Assembly (NCBI GenBank): GCA_965219935.1
Contig: CBDCOU010000003.1
Span: 930,001 to 994,000 of the forward strand
Direction: 5' to 3'
Source of the DNA: Bin34 sp965219935
Lineage (GTDB): Bacteria; Chloroflexota; Anaerolineae; Caldilineales; Caldilineaceae
Length of the DNA stretch: 64,000 bases
Part shown: positions 17,212-26,631 of the stretch, in pieces
Numbering within the stretch: position 1 is the stretch's first letter
Layout: every line of letters starts with the position of its first letter
Position numbers and translations under genes: made by a program
Notes under the pieces: generated by a model
Told to the model about the DNA's origin: nothing
Seen by the model: only the letters and a program-made list of their open reading frames with translations
The model's database searches: none

Positions 17212-18306
17212 CTACACGTTGAATCGGAAGCGAATCACGTCTCCATCCACAACTTGGTACGTTCGGCCTTCGGTATGAACAATCCCCTTCTCGCGTGCCC
17301 GACGCTCGCTCCCCGCCTGCTGCAGAGAGGGAAAGTCCACCACGTCGGCGCCGATGAATCCACGCGCAAAATCCGTGTGGATCCGGCCCGCCGCCTCGAC
17401 TGCCGTACTCCCGTTCCGCAGTTCCCATGCCCGGACTTCCGCGTCGCCAAGGGTATAGAACCGGATCAGGCCAAGCAACCCAAAACAACCTGTGACCACC
17501 CTGTCCAGACCGGAGTCAACCAGTCCCAGTTCCTGCCGGAACAGCTCACGGTCCTCCTCCGGCAGTTCCAGTAATTCGGACTCGACCGCGGCGTCCAACA
17601 GGACCGTTCGATGTCCCTGGAGCTCCATGCCGGTTGCAACATCCTCTGGACGCATTCCGCTGAGCAACCCGTCCTCCGCATCCCCGTGGTTGAGCAGCAC
17701 CAGTTCCGGTTTGCCGCTGGCGAGACCCAAGCCCTGATCCAGTTGCGCGGCATCCTGGGACTGCCATTGGCTGTGACGGTTAGCAAGCCGGCCGGCCTCC
17801 AACCAGGTGCGCAATTGCCTGGCCATGTCCAGCATGGGCCCCAGCGACCGATCCCCTTTGACTTCCCGTGTCAAACTGCCAATGCGGGTCTCCAGAATCT
17901 GCAAGTCCGAGAGAATCAGCTCCTGATGCACCACCTCCAGATTGGATAGCGGATCGCCCTGCATCGAATCTCCACCCCTTTCGAAACACCCCACCACATG
18001 CAGCAGGGCGTCGCATTCCCGTACCTGGGCCAGAAACCGATTGCCGAGGCCTTCACCCCGCGAAGCACCCTCGACCAGACCGGCGATATCCAGGACTTCG
18101 AAGCGCACCGGAATTCGCTGTTGTTGCCCGGTCAGATCGCCCAGAACCGTCAGCCGATCATCCGGGACTTCCACCAGGGTCCGGTTGGGCTCGACCGTGG
18201 TAAAGGGATAGGCGGCCGTCTGGGCCAATGGCGCGCCGGCCAGGACGTTGAACGTGGTGCTCTTCCCGGCATTGGGAAGCCCGATCAAGCCAACACTAAG
18301 CGACAT
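17212..18306 (-). CDS. ychF: YchF/OLA1-family P-loop ATPase/GTPase
   Basis: This 364-residue Obg-related protein has a Walker A GLPNAGKS at residues 9-16, switch II DIAGLVEGASRGEGLGN, and the C-terminal TGS-like domain (RAREKGIVHTEGRTYQVVDGDVIRFRFNV). YchF binds ribosomes and prefers ATP. The final domain contains the usual GRIHTDFARGFIGADVV motif. The length equals the family norm. It is convergent with the sugar permease and divergent from a sulfatase. It is a housekeeping gene inserted among accessory genes. Confidence 0.95.
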   Translation of the reverse strand: MSLSVGLIGLPNAGKSTTFNVLAGAPLAQTAAYPFTTVEPNRTLVEVPDDRLTVLGDLTGQQQRIPVRFEVLDIAGLVEGASRGEGLGNRFLAQVRECDALLHVVGCFERGGDSMQGDPLSNLEVVHQELILSDLQILETRIGSLTREVKGDRSLGPMLDMARQLRTWLEAGRLANRHSQWQSQDAAQLDQGLGLASGKPELVLLNHGDAEDGLLSGMRPEDVATGMELQGHRTVLLDAAVESELLELPEEDRELFRQELGLVDSGLDRVVTGCFGLLGLIRFYTLGDAEVRAWELRNGSTAVEAAGRIHTDFARGFIGADVVDFPSLQQAGSERRAREKGIVHTEGRTYQVVDGDVIRFRFNV

Positions 18307-18438
18307 TATGTAAAGTGCAAATGATATCCGTCCCAGTTGTGAAGAACACCACGGAGCCGCCAGGTAGTAGAGTCAGCCGGCACAGTCCAAGTGCTCTCTT
18401 GACCACTTCACGTTCAGGGAACGCACCGTACGCCGAAC

Positions 18439-19881
18439 ATGAACTTCATCATCTTCATGCCGGACGAACTCCGGGCCGAAAGCATGGGTTGCTACGGGCA
18501 TCCGTTGGATGTCACTCCCAATCTTGATGCGTTTGCGGCCCAGGGCACCCGGTTCGACCAGTGCCATGTACAGCACACCGTCTGCTCGCCTTCCCGCTGC
18601 AGCATGCTAACCGGATGGTATCCCCACGTGAGGGGACACCGCACGCTGTGGCACCTGCTGCGACCCGACGAACCCAACCTGTTCCGCTACCTGCGGGAGG
18701 CCGGCTATGACGTGCATTGGTTCGGCAAAAACGACGCGTTGAGCCCGGAGAGCTTCGCCTCCAGTGTCAACGAAGCCGGCTCCAAGGGGCGTGGCTACCC
18801 GTTTGGGCCGTCACCCTGGAGTCCAGAGGACCCCCAATACTACAGTTTCCTGCACGAGCCATGGACCGATTCCCTGGACCACCATTCGGACCAGGCCAAC
18901 GTGCAGGCGGCGATCGACGTTCTGCGGAACCGATCCGGAACGGCAGACAGGCCGTTCGTCTTGTACCTCCCTTTGATCTACCCCCACTGTCCCTATTCGG
19001 CTCCGGAACCGTGGCACAGCCGATTTCAACCGGAACAGGTGGTGGACGGCCTTCGGCCCGCCAATCTGCCTCGGAAACCCTCCTTCCACAGCGGCATGCG
19101 GGAACTCCGGCGCCTCGACCAGTGCGCGGAGGACCTGTTCGCCAAGGTCAACGCCGTCTACTTGGGCATGACAGCGTTCAACGACCACCTGTTCGGCAGA
19201 TTGATGGACGAGCTTGAGGCGTCGCCCTTCCGGGACGACACGACCGTGCTGTACCTCTCGGATCATGGAGACTATGCGGGCGACTATGGCCTGGTGGAAA
19301 AATGGCCAAGCGCGGCCGAGGATGTAATCACCCGCGTACCTCTTATCATCCGCACGCCGGGCGGTCGGGAGGGCCACGTCGTAGCCGAACAGGTCGAGTT
19401 GTTCGACATCATGCCCACCATCCTGGGGCTGGCGGGCGTGGAAGCCAGACACACCCACTTTGCCCGGGACCTGACTCCGCAGCTTCACGGCGGGACGGGT
19501 GATCCCGACCGGATGGTGTTCACCGAAGGGGGCTACGATCCCCACGAACCCCACTGCTTCGAGGGGCGCAACGAGGACTGGGGAGAACTCCACCCCTATT
19601 GGCCCAAGTTGACGCTCCAACAGCGGGATGCCGGAACAATTGGCAGAACAGCTACGGTCAGGACCTCCACCCATAAGCTGACCCGTCGCAACGGAGACAT
19701 CTCGGAGCTCTATGACCTGGTCGGCGATCCCCTGGAGACGGTAAACCTGATTGACCAACCCGAATACCAAGGCATCCAACGGGAGCTTGAACTGGTATTG
19801 CTGGACTGGTACCTGACCACCAGCGATGTCACACCGTTCGACGAGAATCCGCGTGGCCACACCTTTCGAAGTCGGCCATGA
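18439..19881 (+). CDS. Type I sulfatase, copy B
   Basis: This 480-residue sulfatase opens MNFIIFMPDELRAESMGCYG and has CSPSRCSMLTGWYP, with Cys49 as the formylglycine precursor. The metal-site motif LSDHGDYAGDYGLVEKW lies near residue 275. It lacks a signal peptide. It differs substantially from the sulfatase at 11.3-12.6 kb, so the two are not recent duplicates and probably act on different sulfate esters. The first of the two HAD phosphatase genes overlaps its stop codon (ATGA, 19878-19881), indicating co-translation and a shared catabolic role. Confidence 0.92.
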   Translation: MNFIIFMPDELRAESMGCYGHPLDVTPNLDAFAAQGTRFDQCHVQHTVCSPSRCSMLTGWYPHVRGHRTLWHLLRPDEPNLFRYLREAGYDVHWFGKNDALSPESFASSVNEAGSKGRGYPFGPSPWSPEDPQYYSFLHEPWTDSLDHHSDQANVQAAIDVLRNRSGTADRPFVLYLPLIYPHCPYSAPEPWHSRFQPEQVVDGLRPANLPRKPSFHSGMRELRRLDQCAEDLFAKVNAVYLGMTAFNDHLFGRLMDELEASPFRDDTTVLYLSDHGDYAGDYGLVEKWPSAAEDVITRVPLIIRTPGGREGHVVAEQVELFDIMPTILGLAGVEARHTHFARDLTPQLHGGTGDPDRMVFTEGGYDPHEPHCFEGRNEDWGELHPYWPKLTLQQRDAGTIGRTATVRTSTHKLTRRNGDISELYDLVGDPLETVNLIDQPEYQGIQRELELVLLDWYLTTSDVTPFDENPRGHTFRSRP

Positions 19882-20765
19882 CCATACCCGCATTGGCGAC
19901 TCGCCAAACGAACCACGCGTGTTTTGATCCCGACACCGCAAGGCAACTGGCTGAATTCCGGGACCGCCTGCGCCATGTCAGGATCGCGCTCTGCGACATG
20001 GACGACACGCTCTTGGATGGCCGCAAACGGTTTCCGCGCCGCACTGAGCAGGCCGTGCGGCGCTGGCTGGATGCCGGATACGAATTGGTTCTGGCCACGG
20101 GCAGGCCTCCCCGAAGGGCCCGTGAAGTCTCGGATTGGCTCAACTTGCGGCCCATGATTTGCTACAACGGCTGCTGGATTGAGTATCGGCGCCATGTTCA
20201 GTACCGTCGACAGATGTCGCGCGAGACTACGCAAGCGGTGATCAGATGCCTGTTGGACGCCTGCCCGGATCTGTGGATGGGAATTGAATCCCACGACGTA
20301 CTCTATGCCGCTCAACCCCAGGACCGTTGGCCTCACGCCATCCTGTGCAACCCCGTGGACTTGGATGTCGAAGCCGCAAAAATCTTCTGCCGCTTCAGCC
20401 ACCTGACCGAAGCCCAGCTGCAGGCCGTCCGTTTGACCGCGCCACCAGGCACCCGACTGATGGAATCCGCCAAGTACAACCTCCTGCAGTTCATGGATCA
20501 AGCAGCCGACAAGGCAGTTGCCGCCGCGTGGTGGTTGGACCAAAACGACATGGACATGGGCAATTGCATTGCACTTGGGGACGACACCAACGATGTTCGC
20601 TTGTTGTCCGAGGCTGCCATTGGCATAGCCATGTCGGATGCGGTGCCGGATGCCGTTGCCGCATCCGACATTACCGTTCGGAATTCAGAATCCGAAGGCG
20701 TTGCCATTGCCCTGACCACCATACTTGAACTGGCAGGACCGGCGCGTTTCCCAACGTCCACATAG
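19878..20765 (+). CDS. HAD-superfamily hydrolase, Cof type (tandem copy 1)
   Basis: This 295-residue phosphatase of the C2-capped (Cof) group has motif I LCDMDDTLLDG (Asp40/Asp42). Motif II ATGRPPRRA and motif IV GDDTNDVRLL are also present. Such enzymes dephosphorylate sugar phosphates, nucleotides or cofactors in the cytoplasm. It starts inside the stop of the sulfatase gene. It is a clear paralogue of the next gene: both share ICYNG-WIE and GIGIAMS-like blocks. About the first 30 residues look non-conserved, so the real start may be later, but none is obvious. Confidence 0.88.
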   Translation: MTIPALATRQTNHACFDPDTARQLAEFRDRLRHVRIALCDMDDTLLDGRKRFPRRTEQAVRRWLDAGYELVLATGRPPRRAREVSDWLNLRPMICYNGCWIEYRRHVQYRRQMSRETTQAVIRCLLDACPDLWMGIESHDVLYAAQPQDRWPHAILCNPVDLDVEAAKIFCRFSHLTEAQLQAVRLTAPPGTRLMESAKYNLLQFMDQAADKAVAAAWWLDQNDMDMGNCIALGDDTNDVRLLSEAAIGIAMSDAVPDAVAASDITVRNSESEGVAIALTTILELAGPARFPTST

Positions 20766-20988
20766 CTTGCCTAGGATCTTGCGCACTAATGCTATGCGAA
20801 AACAAGGTTCAAAAAGATCTCCATGTGGCCATGGCACAAGTGGTCAGGACTGGCTTTCGATTTGGTGCTGTTCCCCGTGCCAACAGCCAAAACCGCCATC
20901 TATCGAGACTGACAATCGTTGATTTCGCGTTTTAATCGTCTTTGAGAAACCGTTGCGGTCAATTTCGCACAATCCGACAACCAGCATC

Positions 20989-21810
20989 ATGAAGCATCAA
21001 CTGCTCGGACTGGCTGATCGCTTGGCTCGGATCAAGGTGGTCCTGTGCGACCTTGACCACACATTGCTCGATGCTGATCGACAGGTTCCTCCGGGTACCG
21101 ATGGCCTATTGGATCGGTGGTTGTCGGCCGGGTACGGATTTGTCATCGCCACGGGCAGGGAGCCTCGCCGCGCCCGCAACCTATCCCCGGTTCTGGACCA
21201 GTGTCCCTTGATTTGCTACAACGGAACCTGGATTGAACATCTGGGCGATATCAAGTACGCGCGGCCGATGTCCAGCGATCTGACCAGGTCTGCAATCGAA
21301 TGCCTCAGACGGACCAATCCGAATGCCTGGATTGGCCTGGAGATTGACGATCGGTTGTATGCCCCGAAACCACTTGGTCGTTGGAGCGACGCGATCGCCG
21401 CTGATCCAACCGCCATCCACGCCGAAGCCTTCAAGGTGTTCTGCCCGAGGAGCCATCTGTCGTCCAACGAGGCGGACCGGGTTCGCACATCGGTGCCGCC
21501 GGGTACATGCCTTTGGATCTCCGACGACTATGATGTAGTGCAGTTTGAGGACGCGGTCTGGGCGGACAAGTCCGTGGGAGCCGCCTGGCTGCTGGAGCAA
21601 TGGAACCTGGATCTTGCCCGTTGCATGGCGTTGGGCGATGAAACCAACGACCTGACCATGGTATCCCGATCCGGCATCGGCATCGCCATGTCTAACTCCA
21701 ACCCCGAACTACTGGCCGCGGCCGACCTGTGCGCACCAAACCATGACGCGCAGGGGGTTAAGCGTGTGTTGTCCGCTGTTCTTGAACTGCAACCTCAGGC
21801 ACCTGTTTGA
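20989..21810 (+). CDS. HAD-superfamily hydrolase, Cof type (tandem copy 2)
   Basis: This 273-residue paralogue of the preceding gene has motif I LCDLDHTLLDAD (Asp21/Asp23), motif II ATGREPRRA and motif IV GDETNDLTMV. The ATG at 20989 matches the conserved start; an upstream TTG at 20953 would add 12 residues. The two copies are separated by 223 bases that contain no recognisable feature. Divergence between copies is high enough (DDTND against DETND, different lid sequences) that they may have different substrates. Confidence 0.88.
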   Translation: MKHQLLGLADRLARIKVVLCDLDHTLLDADRQVPPGTDGLLDRWLSAGYGFVIATGREPRRARNLSPVLDQCPLICYNGTWIEHLGDIKYARPMSSDLTRSAIECLRRTNPNAWIGLEIDDRLYAPKPLGRWSDAIAADPTAIHAEAFKVFCPRSHLSSNEADRVRTSVPPGTCLWISDDYDVVQFEDAVWADKSVGAAWLLEQWNLDLARCMALGDETNDLTMVSRSGIGIAMSNSNPELLAAADLCAPNHDAQGVKRVLSAVLELQPQAPV

Positions 21811-21837
21811 CCAATCGGTACCAGCCGGATGGGCACA

Positions 21838-22635
21838 ATGACGGAACGGACTTTGCCGGCAGCCGGGAACCGCAGGTTGTCCTCACCAAGCGAGTCAGGC
21901 TACAACACGGATCCGATCCGGACACTGCACCAGCGACGTGCGGAGGACATTGGAGCCATGTTCTCGGCGATCGCGGACAGGTATGACCTGATGAACGCGA
22001 TCATGACCGGGGGCCGGGATCGGGATTGGCGCCGGCGCGTCGTCGACATTTGTCATCCCAAACCGGGCCAGCGAATACTTGACCTGGGGACCGGAACCGG
22101 CGAACTTGCACTGGCTTTTGGACGTGCCGCCTCCGGGCTCGACATCTGGGCATCCGACGTATCGATGGAGATGATGTCCCTGGCCCAAGCCAAACCCGGA
22201 GCTGCGCCCATACGGTTTTTCCAGGCGGATGCCCTCCAGCTGCCGTTGCAGGACAACCACTTCGATGTCGTGGTCTCTGCGTTCCTGATGCGGAATCTTC
22301 CGGATCCTGCGGCGGCCGTGCGGGAGCAGGTGCGATTGTTGAAACCAGGCGGCCGGCTTGTGTTCCTGGAGATCGTGCCTCCCGAATTCACATGGCTGGG
22401 CAGTGCCTACAAGCTCTTCATGTTTTCGGTGGTTCCCCGTCTGGGCCGCCTGCTCTCGGGGTCCGCCACCGCCTACTCCTATTTGCCCTCAAGCACCCAG
22501 GTGTACGAGTCTCCGTTCGAGATGCTGAGCATGCTGAGGGCTGCGGGTCTGAGGCGGACGGCTTTCGCCACATGCATGGCGAACACCATTTCGATCCACC
22601 ATGGCCGCAAGCCAACCCTGGCTGACGAGCATTGA
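21838..22635 (+). CDS. menG: Demethylmenaquinone methyltransferase (MenG/UbiE family)
   Basis: This 265-residue SAM-dependent methyltransferase carries the UbiE signature: MFSAIADRYDLMNAIMTGGRDRDWRR, then the SAM loop ILDLGTGTGELALAF at about residue 82, then FLMRNLPDP. It would methylate demethylmenaquinone to menaquinone. The menF and menD genes at the other end of the window support a menaquinone respiratory chain. An ATG nine bases upstream (21829) is an alternative start. Its stop overlaps the TTG start of the next methyltransferase. Confidence 0.9.
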   Translation: MTERTLPAAGNRRLSSPSESGYNTDPIRTLHQRRAEDIGAMFSAIADRYDLMNAIMTGGRDRDWRRRVVDICHPKPGQRILDLGTGTGELALAFGRAASGLDIWASDVSMEMMSLAQAKPGAAPIRFFQADALQLPLQDNHFDVVVSAFLMRNLPDPAAAVREQVRLLKPGGRLVFLEIVPPEFTWLGSAYKLFMFSVVPRLGRLLSGSATAYSYLPSSTQVYESPFEMLSMLRAAGLRRTAFATCMANTISIHHGRKPTLADEH

Positions 22636-23444
22636 TCTTGAGCCGTGAACTGGCCTCCAAAAGGGGGATTCCGAGCTTGGTGTGGGGTGTCGGCCAGCAG
22701 CGCAGGCTCGAATTGGTCGTCGATGCCCTGAAACTTGATGCCGGCCGACCGCGCCGACGGTTGCTGGTCAACGGCTGCGGAGTCGGCGCATACGCAAAAC
22801 ATATGAGTCCATACTTTCGCTGCATTGACGCGCTGGACATCGAGCCAGCCTATCTGAAGCAGGCCCGCGCAAGTCAAGCAGACCTAGCCTGCATCTTGTC
22901 CCAGTGCGAGAGATTGCCGTTTCCGAATCAACACTTCGACGTGGTGTTCAGCCACGAAGTGCTGGAACACGTGGATGACGACGGCCGGGCCATGGACGAA
23001 ATGGCCCGCGTAGTGAGGCCCAACGGATACATTGTCCTGTTCGTACCCAATCGATGGTTCCCGTTCGAGACCCACGGCTGTTGGTGGCAAGGCCGCTACT
23101 ACTTCGGCAACATTCCGTTCATCAATTATCTGCCGCGGCAGTACCGGGACTTCCTTGCTCCACACGTGCGGACCTACAATCGGAGCGACCTTCGCCGGTT
23201 GTGGTCCAACCTGCCCCTACGGATTGCCACTTGGCAAATCGTGCCCCCGGCCTTGGACGCGCTCGGCCACGCACTGCCGTGGCTCCCGGCCAGCCTGCCG
23301 CAGGCAATGATGCGGTTGTCCCGATCGCCCCTGGATCTGTTGGGCCTGAGCCACTTCGTGGTTTTGCAGCCGGCATCCGTGGTTGACTCGGTGGTCCTTT
23401 CACCCGACACGGGCATCGATCGCCAAGTGACCAGCGGGAGCTAG
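22632..23444 (+). CDS. Class I SAM-dependent methyltransferase, unknown substrate
   Basis: This 270-residue methyltransferase of the Methyltransf_11 type has SAM-binding LLVNGCGVGAYAKHM, then DVVFSHEVLEHVDDD and VVRPNGYIVLFVPNRW. The start is a TTG that overlaps the menG stop (TTGA, 22632-22635), indicating coupling to menG. The next gene is the penicillin-binding protein, eight bases on. The C-terminal half is unusual: it has aromatic and proline-rich segments near 190-240 that may contact a membrane or lipid substrate. Whether it acts in quinone or envelope metabolism is not clear. Confidence 0.8.
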   Translation: MILSRELASKRGIPSLVWGVGQQRRLELVVDALKLDAGRPRRRLLVNGCGVGAYAKHMSPYFRCIDALDIEPAYLKQARASQADLACILSQCERLPFPNQHFDVVFSHEVLEHVDDDGRAMDEMARVVRPNGYIVLFVPNRWFPFETHGCWWQGRYYFGNIPFINYLPRQYRDFLAPHVRTYNRSDLRRLWSNLPLRIATWQIVPPALDALGHALPWLPASLPQAMMRLSRSPLDLLGLSHFVVLQPASVVDSVVLSPDTGIDRQVTSGS

Positions 23445-23451
23445 GCAAACC

Positions 23452-26400
23452 GTGCGCACCCTGTCCCCAGCATCCCTGGTTCTGTTGCAGCGCCGGCGCC
23501 GCGCCCGCGCCAGACGGAACCGGCCGCGCCATGTGGTGACCGGAATACAAACCGGATTCTGGCTGTTCATGGTGTCCGGAGCATTTGCCATGGTTCTGGC
23601 CGTGGCCATGACCGGAGCAGGTTTGCGGATGTATTCGTACTATGCGGACCAATTGACCGACATCGGCTCGCTAACCGAATGGGAAGAGGAATTCCAGTCG
23701 GTGCGGATCTACGATCGAACCGGCGAGCACCTGCTGCTGATCAGCCTCGACCCCAGACCCTTCAGCGGGGACCGCACGTACGTCGCGCTGGAGGACATGT
23801 CCCCGTGGATTTGGAAATCGGCGGTGGCCATGGAGGATCGCACCTACTGGACCAATCCCGGCATCTCCCTGCGCGGCATCACGAGGGCATTCCTGTCCAA
23901 CCTGACCGGTGGCGAAGTACAGGGCGGTTCCTCCATCACGCAGCAGCTGATCAAGAACGTGGCCATTCCCGTGGAGCAACGGGCCCAGCGCAGCTATGCG
24001 CGGAAAATCAAGGAACTGATCCTGGCAATGGAGCTGACGCGCCGCCACAGCAAGGAGCAAATCCTCGAGTGGTATCTGAACTTCAACTTCTACGGCAATC
24101 TTGCCTACGGCATAGAAGCCGCAAGTCATGTCTACTTCGACAAGAGCAGCGCGGATCTTTCACTGGCCGAGGCATCGATGCTGGCCCTGATCCCCCAGTA
24201 CCAGGCACTCAATCCCTACTTCAGCCCGGAACGGGCCAAGGAACGGCAGGGCATCACGCTCAATGGCATGGTGGACGCAGGTTACATCACTCAGAGGGAG
24301 GCGGATGCCGCCTTCGCCGAGGAGCTTGTCTACGCCAGCGGTGCCGCCGAACGGTTCGACCTGCGACTGGCTCCCCACTTCAGCATCTTCGTGCTGGAGG
24401 AACTCCAGCGCAAGTTCAATACCTTGGCCGAACCGTTCTACATATGGAAACACGGCTTGTCGGTCCGCTCCACACTCGACCTGGACCTGCACAGGTTTGC
24501 CGAAGAGACCAGCCGCGACACTGTCCGGCGCCTAGCCGATGCCGGCAAGAACGTGTCGAATGCCTCGGTAGTGGCCATCGAACCTGAATCGGGCGAAATC
24601 CTGGCCATGATGGGTTCCCTGGACTATGAGGACCGGACCATCGACGGGCAGGTCAATGTATCCCTGGCCGATCGGCAGCCCGGTTCGAGCTTCAAGCCGT
24701 ATGTCTACATCGCAGGACTGGAAAACGGAATGACGGCCGCCGAAATGCTGTTGGACGTGCGCACTCCGTTCGAACTGGAAACCGGCAGCATCTACGTACC
24801 TGAGAATTTCGATCGGCGATACCACGGACCGGTTTCGCTGCGCACGGCCCTGGCCAGGTCCTACAACATTCCCAGCATCAAGATCATGGACAAGGTGGGA
24901 GTGGGGGACGCCATTCGCACATCGCACCGCCTCGGCATCACCGGTCTGGACCGCGGCTCGCAGTTCTACGGACTAAGCCTGGTTCTGGGAGGTGGCGAAA
25001 TTGCCCTGCTGGACCATACGTATGCCTACGGCGTGCTCGGCAACCGCGGCGTGATGGCCGGACAACCGGTACCGGTGGCAGACCAGAAGGCTGGTTTTCG
25101 CACCATCGAACCCGTGTCCATTCTGGAGGTATCCGACGCCGACGGCAACGTGCTCCACTCCATGGGCGAACCGGCCAAGGCCACAGTGCTATCGCCCCAA
25201 GTCCACTACATCATCACCGACATCCTTTCCGACGATCAGGCACGGGCCTTGGCCTTTGGATACCAGTCCGTTTTGACCTTGCGCGACCGGCCGGTGGCGG
25301 CCAAAACCGGCACGACCAACAACATCCGGGACGCGTGGGCCCTGGGCTACACTCCACAGCTGGCAGTCGGGGTCTGGATCGGCAACACGGACAACACCCC
25401 GATGGAGGCGCTGACAGGCATGACCGGCGCCGGACCCATTTGGAACGCGGTCATGAACAAATACCACGAGGACCAGCCAGTCCAGTGGTACGCACAACCC
25501 CCCGGCGTTGTGCGCAGCCTGGTCTGCATTCCCAGCGGCCTCAAACCCACCGATGCCTGCCAGGCACAGCGCTGGGAATTATTCGTAGAGGGAACCGAAC
25601 CCACGCGACCCGACAACATCTGGCAAGGGTTTGAGATCAACAGACAGACCGGAGAACTGGCGGATGCCTCGACATCCCCCGAGAACCGGGAGACGCGTTA
25701 CTTCCAAATCCTGCCCCTGGAAGCGCAGGACTGGGTCGCGGAGAGCGGCTTGCCCCAGCCGCCTACCGCCATCCTGCCAACCGTCCGCACGAACGCGGCC
25801 GGCACCATGGCCATCACATCACCCGGTTCTGCGCTGTACCTGCGCCGGGACTTTCCGGTTACCGGCTTCGTCTCGGATTCCAACGTAACCGACTGGCATC
25901 TGGAGCTGGGACCTGCCGATTTCAGCTCCCCGGCATCCATGCTGGCCAACGGCAGCGGCAGAACACTCAGCGATTCCCTCGCCCATGTGCATTCCTGGAA
26001 CTGGCCGGACGGCCTCTACAACCTGGCGCTGGTAGCCCGGTATCGCAGCGGCATCGTGGAACGCGTCGCTGTGCCCTTGGTCCTGGACAACACGCGCCCC
26101 GAGGCTGTCACGGCCGCGCCCAAGCCCAATGCAGTCTTTGTCGAGGGAAAAGATGAGCAGGTCAACATCCACGTCACCGCCTTTGACGAGGGGTCGATTG
26201 ATCGCGTCGAGTTCTGGATCAACGACGAGCTGGTCAAGACCAGTTCGGTGGCTCCCTTCAACGAACGTTGGAAGATTGCAATGCAGGATGTTCCCTCGGC
26301 ACAGCTGAACTACCCGCCGGTCCAAGGCGTCAAACAGGTAACCGATGAAGAAACCGGCCAGATTCTGGGAGAGGTACAGGTCATCCTGGAGGAAACCGTC

Positions 26401-26610
26401 GACTGGCTACCTGACTTCGACAGTGACAACACCCGTATCAAGCGCGGCCGCATGCGCCGATTCGACAGCGGTTTTGGCGCGATTTACACGGCCGATGGAT
26501 TCTATTTGGAACGGGTGGCGCTACAAGTCAAGGTGTACGACAGGGCCGGCAACAAAACCGAAACCGAAACGCAGTACTTCTACGTCCACCACGCTGAGCC
26601 GGCCCCATAG
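23452..26610 (+). CDS. Class A penicillin-binding protein (PBP1A-like) with long C-terminal extension
   Basis: This 1052-residue bifunctional peptidoglycan synthase has one membrane anchor at about residues 32-57. The GT51 transglycosylase follows, with catalytic Glu128 in AMEDRTYWTN and QGGSSITQQLIKN. The transpeptidase has Ser412-x-x-Lys in PGSSFKPY, SYN at 470-472 and KTG at 618-620. Beyond the transpeptidase, about residues 790-1050 form beta-rich segments resembling Ig-like or Big domains (LVLDNTRPEAVTAAPKPNAV, INDELVKTSS). These may bind wall polymers. It makes wall outside the cytoplasmic membrane. The GTG at 23452 lies seven bases after the previous stop. Confidence 0.93.
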   Translation: MRTLSPASLVLLQRRRRARARRNRPRHVVTGIQTGFWLFMVSGAFAMVLAVAMTGAGLRMYSYYADQLTDIGSLTEWEEEFQSVRIYDRTGEHLLLISLDPRPFSGDRTYVALEDMSPWIWKSAVAMEDRTYWTNPGISLRGITRAFLSNLTGGEVQGGSSITQQLIKNVAIPVEQRAQRSYARKIKELILAMELTRRHSKEQILEWYLNFNFYGNLAYGIEAASHVYFDKSSADLSLAEASMLALIPQYQALNPYFSPERAKERQGITLNGMVDAGYITQREADAAFAEELVYASGAAERFDLRLAPHFSIFVLEELQRKFNTLAEPFYIWKHGLSVRSTLDLDLHRFAEETSRDTVRRLADAGKNVSNASVVAIEPESGEILAMMGSLDYEDRTIDGQVNVSLADRQPGSSFKPYVYIAGLENGMTAAEMLLDVRTPFELETGSIYVPENFDRRYHGPVSLRTALARSYNIPSIKIMDKVGVGDAIRTSHRLGITGLDRGSQFYGLSLVLGGGEIALLDHTYAYGVLGNRGVMAGQPVPVADQKAGFRTIEPVSILEVSDADGNVLHSMGEPAKATVLSPQVHYIITDILSDDQARALAFGYQSVLTLRDRPVAAKTGTTNNIRDAWALGYTPQLAVGVWIGNTDNTPMEALTGMTGAGPIWNAVMNKYHEDQPVQWYAQPPGVVRSLVCIPSGLKPTDACQAQRWELFVEGTEPTRPDNIWQGFEINRQTGELADASTSPENRETRYFQILPLEAQDWVAESGLPQPPTAILPTVRTNAAGTMAITSPGSALYLRRDFPVTGFVSDSNVTDWHLELGPADFSSPASMLANGSGRTLSDSLAHVHSWNWPDGLYNLALVARYRSGIVERVAVPLVLDNTRPEAVTAAPKPNAVFVEGKDEQVNIHVTAFDEGSIDRVEFWINDELVKTSSVAPFNERWKIAMQDVPSAQLNYPPVQGVKQVTDEETGQILGEVQVILEETVDWLPDFDSDNTRIKRGRMRRFDSGFGAIYTADGFYLERVALQVKVYDRAGNKTETETQYFYVHHAEPAP

Positions 26611-26631
26611 TCCGAGCCCGGGCGACAGGGG

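Noticed and set aside
20766..20988. A gene or RNA between the two HAD genes
   Set aside because: No open frame with motifs and no stable fold or RNA motif was recognised.
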